DNA of 64,000 nucleotides, taken from NCBI RefSeq assembly GCF_964340395.1, contig NC_135566.1, forward strand, positions 15,118,501 to 15,182,500, in the 5' to 3' direction. A program made the position numbers and the translations under genes. Position 1 is the stretch's first letter. Every line of letters starts with the position of its first letter. Below the pieces are notes generated by a model. That model made no database searches, was not told where the DNA came from, and saw nothing but the letters and a program-made list of their open reading frames with translations. The DNA is from Glandiceps talaboti. Its lineage: Eukaryota > Hemichordata > Enteropneusta > Spengelidae. Shown piece after piece: positions 51,901-61,392 of the stretch.

Positions 51901-54900
51901 AGTGACTTTGCCAAAACATACAAAGATAAAGATTTCACATCCCAACTTTGGAACTACTACAGAATAGTATATGTATATTGTATTCAACCAAATAATTAAA
52001 TAAATATTAAACAGTCGGTTCTGTAATCTGCATGATACACTGTTGTACACTGTGACATGCCTCTAATCACGAGTTAACCACAGGGGACAGGAGGGATTAA
52101 AACAGGTTATTTATTATTTCCTGGATTTCTAACATAATTTCCATTAGTCTCACCAGTAGTTATTTTTTTTAAAACTGGGAGGGAAATGTGTTAATTGTTC
52201 AAATAGCCTGTAAGTTTGTTCTAGGAAAAGTTGTGAACTAATTAATGTAAAGTTGATAAGCGCTGATAAGGCAATGACAACAGTGGCTAGGAAATCAGAG
52301 GAAATGATAGTTATGATGGTGATATTTTTAAAAATCTATTTGAAATGTAGAGAAAAAACAAGAAAATACTATTAGAAATTTGGGAAATATCATGCAAAAA
52401 AAATTGTTTATCCTGTCTGACCCCTGTGGTTAAAGGGGACCACCACTCCAGCAAATAGAGACATTTTCATAAACTATGGGTTTCAGAGAGTCATTTCATG
52501 ATTTTATATCACCTACAATTACTTGTGATTTCAGAGAAACATCAAGTTGATCTTATGCCTTTATAGAACCCATAGTTTCTGAAAATGTCTCTATTTCCTT
52601 GAGTGGTATATCCTTGACTCGTTAATAGTCTGTGATCTTCCTGAGTTAACGTGTTAGCTAAAACTGATTGCAATCAACCACACTCAAATATGTGATTATT
52701 TGATGTGTTTGCATTCCTGGTTATGATTAATTAGATTGTAGTCATAAAGCCAAAATCAAACTGATATGTGGAACGGCAAGTTACAGAGATTACTAGAGTC
52801 AAGCATAGACAGTGGACCCCTCCACTGTCCATGAGTCAAACAAGTGCATGATTTGCTTGTTATAACATGAATCAGGTAGAGAAACGGACATACACCAACA
52901 TAGAGCCGAGCTAAAACAATAAATAAATGATCACTGACAGCTAGGCAGAAAAAATTTGATTTTATTCACCTTCCAAACTGTGTGCCATTGCCACACATCA
53001 CTACAACACGTATATGTACATAAAAAACACCAACTTAGGGTGTACTCAGAATGCATTGGATTTCCCACCCATGTGGGTAAGCGCCCTCAACATAAAGAAC
53101 CACATAACTTTTGTTTACTACATTTGCAAATATATCACCGAGACATCTCGACCCAGATCATATTTGATGACAATTTACAATTTAACTGAGGAGTGTACGG
53201 TTAATGAACTCTTTTACCTGCATGTTATCAACTTTCATGTTAATTTGAAATAACAGAGATGTATCTTAATAGCATAAGTTTAGAACGTTAATGATAAGAT
53301 GTTCATTCTTGAAATCGCATGATGCAGGGTTGTTGAAAATAACTTTTTTTGGTCCCCTACGCATAGAGCAATGCAGATAGGCTACAATCAGCCTCACCTG
53401 TGTGTTCCCCTTTAATCGATTTTATAGAGCTGATTTGAAATTTGATTAATCTATCAATGTACCATACACAACAATCTTCAAATCACGGTTATATCTAGCC
53501 AGCCTAATTATGGTAATTGCTTGGATTTGTTCTGTTTTTACTGGGATGTAAATATCATATTCTTATTTCTGTGTAGATGATTCCAAGCCTAGAGAAGAGG
53601 CCATTTAAGACTGCAAACAGGAAATTGAGAATACAGTGCCCTCGCTCAAATTGGGGGTATCATCACTGCATAGTACCGTTTCTTAAGGGCTTTGTCTCTT
53701 GGTATTCTGTAGCAAGTGTAAATCAGGGATGTTTTTTATATTGTTCAGACATCGAGGAAAGCAGCAGTGCTCTATGATTAACTGAGTAACCTATACCATG
53801 TATACCCCATAGTACACACAGACAGGAAGCAGAGTGCCACCATGACAAATCTTGGAAAGGCCTATTGTCATTACCACATTGTAACTACCAGTATCCGACC
53901 ATTAAAGGTCTACTTTTCAATCCTGGGTTAATGTCTCACCATTTCAAATGTGTATCAAGCCAACATTTTCACAAATACAGTCCCCAAAATGCAACCAATT
54001 TCAAAAGTACAGTGTCGGATTCTTTCCTGTATATTTATTATACCATTGGCCAACATCAAGAGATCAAAATCTGTAAAACTCTCTAAAAATGATAGTTTCA
54101 TTGGTGCATGTTTAGATCTTGTTCTTCCAGTAGATTGTTTCTATTTGCTCAACAGAGGGCGCCCTACACTTACCTTGCAATGACATTAGGATCACAGGAA
54201 TGGTTCATCAAACTGGCAGTAGGATACACAGCACTGGCCACCCTAACTTGGTTAGTAGTCTCAACATGTACTTCATGAAGCTCACTAAGTCTCTCTGGAT
54301 TCTTCTCCTGTACAGTTTGCATTGCAGTGATAGCATGAACATTGCAGCGAAGTTGCAGCATATGATGCAGCAGTAAATCACCAACCTGCATCTCTTCAGC
54401 AGTCAATGGTTTATCAAAAAAATCACTTTCTTCAAGTAATTTCAAAGTCTCTAGGTTTGACAACCTGTCATCTGTTTTCTTTATATTTTCAGATCCTGCG
54501 TATGCTTTTTCATTTAACGCATTATGTTGGCCGTCACCCTCAGTTTTACATTGTTGATTTATGTCATCATCTGCTTCTGCACTCACATTGTGGTTATGCT
54601 GGAGATATTTTGTGACAAGCTTTGAGAGTAATATCGCAGTCTGAAAATAAAACACAAAATCTGAAATCAAGTTTGTGTAAGTTATAAACAGAACAAAGCC
54701 TGATCCTCCAAGTATGGAGCTGACATACTTCAAACTTCATGGATGTCTCAGTAATGGAATTTCTATACTCACAGAGTCAAAATAAAAAATTCTTGGAAGC
54801 AAATCCCAAATTTTTGCCAACGTTTCATCAGCACCATCAGAGGTGTACCACAATGGGTTATTGTCACATGTCTCTTCCAAGACATGTGACAATAGCCCAT

Positions 54901-57900
54901 TGTAGTACATCCTTTGACAATGTGATGCTGATGAGACGTCAGTGAAAATTTACGATTTGCTTCCATGCATTATTTTGACTCTGTGAGTACAAATTCCATT
55001 ACCAAGTATGAACCTAGTCTCTACGAATATTCATTCTCACTTCATGCATGTCGCTGTGGTAACCTGGTATGCATAATGTCTCTGTATGTAAAAATATGTA
55101 CTGTACTTATTCATGGAGGGGCTATATATGAAGACAGAACCTTTAGTCATATATGTATGTAGTGTATGTTTCGAACAGCTACTATCTTTATTCATACTAC
55201 CAATATGTCTCTAGAGGGCGTGCTACAGAATCAATGTATATGTATATCAAGATCATGACAGCTGGTTCATTGCAATTTTATGGGCAGAATTCAAGACTTT
55301 CTATGTTTCGGAGTTACAAGACTTCATTATGATACTGTTACAAACACAGCATATACTCTTTTCATTATTATAAAATATCTTTATTCGGGGTAAAACTGAA
55401 TAAGCATTACAAACCACGCAAAGTGTTAAAGGGTCGGCTTTTATCCAGACAATGAAGGAGGATGTCGTTATCAATTGTATCGAATGCTGCTGATAAGTCT
55501 AAGATAGTGAGAATGGTAATTTTGCCAGAGTCCAAGGAAGTCAGAATGTCATTTACTATTTTTGGGAGAGCAGTTTCAGTACTGTGGTGTGGTTTGTAAG
55601 CAAACTGAAGAGGGTTCAAGAGACTGTGTGAAGTGAGCTGATCATTTAATTGTTGTTTCAAGTACTTTCGACAGAAATGAAAGGTTAGAGACAGGACAAA
55701 AGTTTTTAAGTTGATTTGGGTCAAGTGATGTTTTTTTTCAGGAGTGGTTTAACGAGAGCAGTTTTGAAGATAAAGGGGAATGTAACAGATGAAAGGGAAT
55801 GACTGATAACTTGTAATAAACAAATCAATTTTATTGCTTACCATGGTAAAATAGAAGACATCTTCATCGGACTGTTTGTCAGAGTGTGTCATCAAATGAT
55901 AAACACTTTCATAATCTCCTTGGTATACATCAGAACTGTCACAACCCTGTATCCAAGCAGGGTTTTCATCATGCCGCAATTTTTCATAATTGCAAATGAT
56001 GTGGTGTCCAGCTTTTAGCACAATCCTAAGACTAATCAGGCCAAATGTGTCTACCTGCAAAGAAAATGACAAAAGTTTGACTGGAGATTTCATAAAATAT
56101 GTCAATTTTACACAAACACTGATGCAGTCATTTCAGCGTACGATATTTGATGGTGAGTCTCAGATCACAGACACTACACAAAAAGGACGCATCTCTGCTG
56201 GCATTTCTTTGAAGTATCATCTGCCCTTTTACACCTTGCTAGAAATTGGATTATCAAACCTGATAGATTCTGCTTATAAGGACAGACAATTTCTTACTTG
56301 TCTGTGCAATAAGTAATGTGCAAAGGTCAAATACATGATATTAACCACAGACTACAAATTTCAAACACTTTAGGATTATTTGAAGCCTTCACCTAAACTT
56401 CATTAGATTACTTGGGGTTTCATTACAGCATAGTAACAGAAATAAACTGTAAAGATTTCACGAACATGAAAATGATGATTTTTACCCTAAATATTGTGAT
56501 TTCAAGTGATTCAATTTGTTATAATTATAGAAATGATTTGTAAAAGTCAAAATAAAACTTCAAAGATAAATTTGGGCCTTGAGTATTGTAATTTCAACAC
56601 TGATAATGGGAAATTGTTATGTAAAAATCTTCCATCTTTTTTTTTCAAACAGCTGCACCTTTATTTCAGTTTTACAAAAAAAAATGAACATCGAGCAAGA
56701 ATATACTTTACATGTTTCAGTATTGACCATAGAGAGCACTCTAACCAGTGACAAGATTTCCAACTAACTTCTTGACAAGCATCACTGCAGTATCTGACAT
56801 CACAGCATTGTGGGCACCTGGAAGGTGAAAGTCAACAAAAAAAACCAATTACATTTTTTTTGTAAATGTGTTCTTGGAAATATTTATATTAAAACATTTT
56901 TTTTAGATATATCCTCATGACATACTGACTATCAGCTGTCACACATTCTCCATTCCTTACCCTGAAAACACCTTTATAGAGAGAAAACTGAATTGAACAC
57001 ATCATGAGCTGTTTGGAGTTTAATACTTACGGTATAGGAGTAAGAGTGGTAGGTTTTATACATTGATAACAATGGGAATCATAATGTGTTGGTAGTAGTA
57101 CGGCTACATATGGGTCTTCTTGTACTACAACATCACCAACCTGGAGTTCTTCACTTGTCTGAAATATCAAATATCATAATTATTATTACATAATGTACCT
57201 GAGATTACTAGCACCAGTTCATGTTCATACTAGTGGTATTTTCCCTGTAATACAATACTGAAAACATACCTGCATATCTGCATGCAAATGATATGCAAAT
57301 GAGGACACAGTGGTTCGTTCTACACAAAAGCATGTGAGATCTTGCATAGTGTCATTTTAATGGAAATCTGCCATTTCAGATAAATATATGTAATACTAAC
57401 AGAACCCCATGCCGTGTGAGTTCCAGTGTGGACACCCAGAGGTATTTGCACTTATGCTTGCAGTGTTTTCTGCTGCACTTTCACTCGCTATGCTTGTGAA
57501 AGTACTGCCTCAGAGAACACTAAAAGCATTCATGCAAAAATCATTTCAGTTGCAGTTAGAGCAGTAAACCTGAAACAAATCATACTAAGTACTTACAAAT
57601 AGATGTCTACCATATTCCTCATTGTAACTCAACACCACACAGTCAATAGCATTAGCTACAATTGTTGATGATTCAAATTTGTCTGTTGTCTCTGTACCTC
57701 CTTTCTTAGGTTTTTCAGCACCTTGAACTTGCTTCCTGTAAAGTACAGCATTCACTGTTATATTCCTGATTACAACCAATGCTTTCTATCCATACCACTA
57801 AGAATTCTAAATGTGAATTTATTAGATAGAACAGTGAGCAAAGTCCAAACGTACTTGGTAGTTCTCAAAGTGGTCATATGGATGAGGATTGGGTATTTAT

Positions 57901-59011
57901 TTTGAACTTCAAAGTCATAAAACAATTTTATCATGGTTTCCTACTTGAAAAATCGATGTGAAACAACATAGACCAAGTCTGTGTTTGTAACTCAAAACTG
58001 TGCAAAAAGCAAAAAAAATGTGTGAAAACCTTTTTCAATAATGTAGATATCTCATTCTCAGACACAGGCAATACATGCAAGGGATTTTTCAAAATATGAT
58101 AAGGATGAATTTGCTAGGGAAATTGAGAGAGAATCCTGGGATGGTGTCTTGAATTGCCAGGATGTTAATGACTGACGTATAACTATTTCTGTACACGGTT
58201 TCTCTAAGTTGCTTCAAAGTATGCCCCACTGAAATCCATGCAACATTTCTCAACAACACAGCCTACAAATTAGCGATGTTTGTCCATGACATTTTGTTCT
58301 GTTCTGTAATCAAATTTTTTGTACATGGAATAAATCATTATTATTATTATTATTGTATGTACCATAACAAATATTTTACATATTTATTAATCTTTTGCAA
58401 TGTATTGAGTTACAAACGCACACTTGGTCTAGGTTTTGTTTCATGTTTATTTTTTCAAGTAGGAAACCATGATAAAATTGTTTTATAAATTAAAAACTTT
58501 ATTATTGTTTTAATAAAAGCAATGCAATGAAATAAAATACTGCAGGTGTCTTTGTTCAGAATTATTATTGTTTATACTTTGATAAGTTATCGATACTTAG
58601 AACATTGTATGTCTTTGCATGAAACTCATCTCATTCCTGTTTACCATGAGCAAGCAAACACATCAGTGTTTTTTTGTGGGTTGTACTCTCTCTACATTTG
58701 GGATTCATCCAGGCTTTTTTAGATTCATCATATAAATATTCAAATACAAGCAGAGATTACTTTTTATACAAAGGATTTGTTTGGTGCTTTGCTTGGTACT
58801 CCTGTTTGTATAACTACACAAACTGACTGTAAAAACAGACTAAGTATACAAAAGACACCACAGTACCTTGTATTCTGACATCTTGACATAAGTTTATCAA
58901 GTTCCTTTGTACTTGATGATGCTGTGAGGAAGAAAATAAAGATTATCTCTGTATGAGTACTTGGTTTCTAGAAAGTCTGTATAGTAAATTATACCCTAAA
59001 TATAGACTACG

Positions 59012-59066
<55 letters not shown>

Positions 59067-61360
59067 CATACATACATGCATACATACATACATACATACA
59101 TACATACATACATACATACATACATACATACATACATACATACATACGTACGTATGTACGTACATACATACATACATACATACATACATACATACATACA
59201 ATGGTTAGGGCAATGTTTACTTAATATTAATTCTTAAAAAATGAGACAAAAGATGCACAATTCTTACCTTTGGTTGGTTCTTCAGAGTCGGATAACTTAC
59301 ATAATTCCAAAGCTTTCTGAAAAGCTGATCACAAACAACATTGTCAATACACATGTACCACTACAACAAATTTTTCAAGAACTTTTCAGGACTTTCCAGA
59401 GACAGGTTGACACTATAGAACATTTCAAGACTTTTGGAGAGTGTATAAACCTTGCATTGTTCTCCAAAGTATAGCAAATCTAGACCTTGAACTCATGAAC
59501 TAAATACAAGAGTATCTTTCAAATTGCTTATAATCCGCCGTGTGATACTTTTCTCTTCTTCATTTTTCATGTCTTTTATTCCTTTTCTAAGTATCAAACT
59601 CCCCCAGGCAGTTTGAGTAAGGTTAAGGGCTGTTTCACCCCTACTAATCCATGCCAGGGATTATAATTGTGAGTGCCTGGAGCTCTCAGAAAAGCAGGTG
59701 CATTATAAATACACATTAATATGATTATCTGGTCAAACTAAAGCTGGATATTTAGATCTTTGATAGCAATCCTAAACTCCAAGTGAAGTGCCTGTGAGCA
59801 TCTTGAGAGGATGATAAAGATGACGTCTATCTTCTTTTCATTCTTATCCAATCCTCAAAATAACCACATACACAACATCATGTCACACCCCACACCTTGA
59901 AACCGGAAAACCAACTATACCATTAGTATAACCCCTTCCACCCCCACCCCTCTCACCCCATCCCCTCACCTTCATGTCTAGAAACAAAGTGTGTAGTGGT
60001 TGATTCAGATTTATATTTGGTACGTCCAATCAAAATTTGATAAGCTTATAAGAGAAATATTGACATTGTATGCTCAGGCATTTGTGTTTTAAATTGAAAC
60101 ATTTCTAGTTTAATCAAAATGGCTCATAGTTCACACTGGCAGAAAACAGTTCATGCATACCATTACACTAATTTGTGTCAGTGGCACATCAAATACACTT
60201 ACACTTACAGTGCACACTGGTAGAAAACAGTTCATGCATACCATTATACTAATTTTATAAGCAAGAAAGTGAATAGAAAGTCGAATGGCCCGGGGATTTT
60301 GAATTTTGATTTACCCCATCTGTATCATTTGGGGGGGGGGGGGGGGGGGGGACCAAATTCAAAACCTCCATTTGCATGGATTTTATGCTAGAAAGTGAAT
60401 AATAATTCATTCTGACCTTCCAGTGCACACTGAATTTCTTCTTCTTGAAGATAACACTGTCCTTTCCTTTGATATAGTTTAGATTGAAGTCTTTCTGGAT
60501 ACCCACAGTTCAAAGCTCTTTCAATATCCGCTCTACAAGACTTTGGGGTGTATAGAAAAAAAATTAACTAGACAAACTCACAAGGGAAAGAGCCTATGTG
60601 TTTTTGTAGGTAGGTCAGGATTTTATTTATTTATTTTTTTATTTTTTTTATTTTTGAAAAATATTGGTTTGACCGAAAACCAAACAAAATGTCAGAATAC
60701 CCCTTCTGTGATAGTTTGTACAGGCAGCACTGGGGAAAGAAAACAGACAATAAAAGATAGACGATTTCCTTGAAAACAAGATGATGAACCCAAAATTTCT
60801 TGTATTATTTTAAAAGAACCTGGAATAAACTTTCATATGACAAAGTTTGAAGAGACTTGAAGAACTTTAATTTTCAGGGAAATTTGTCCCTGAGGTGCAT
60901 ATTCTACTTTAACGGAGCACTGGTTCAGGAGTACATGTCATAGGCTATTTCACAAACCTTATACTGTGCTAGGTGGTACAATACTGCTGATCTATTTGCA
61001 TATGCAAATGATAGTTGTGATTCTGCTTTTTCATCTTTGACCTCTGACCTCAATGATGACTGTGAGTCTTCTTTTTCACTTTTGACCCCTGACCCCGACT
61101 TTGCTGTCATTATGCTCTGTTCATAAAACAAATGTATAATCATACTGTGCATACAATTTTCTCAAACAAAATTAGTAATAACACAAAAAAGGAATGAATA
61201 TTGGCGACACAATACATTTGATTATGTGATGGGAAATATCATTGTTAAAGCATACACACATGCATACATACATACATACATACATACATACATACATACA
61301 TACATACGCACGCACACACGCACGCACGCACGCACACACACACACACACACATACATACA

Positions 61361-61392
<32 letters not shown>

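Noticed and set aside
55407-55724. Possible intact retrotransposon ORF
   Set aside because: The RT frame is broken by shifts, lacks the YxDD box and endonuclease, and stops after about 100 residues.
58943-59237. Open frames with (Tyr-Val-Cys-Met)n and (Tyr-Ile-His-Thr)n near 59.0 and 61.3 kb and at 41.3 kb
   Set aside because: Translations of (ACAT)n and (CA)n microsatellites.
59308-59316. Alternative acceptor CTTTTCAG for SMYD4 exon E
   Set aside because: It would put the exon out of phase and give a stop after a few codons; the CAG eight bases upstream keeps the frame.
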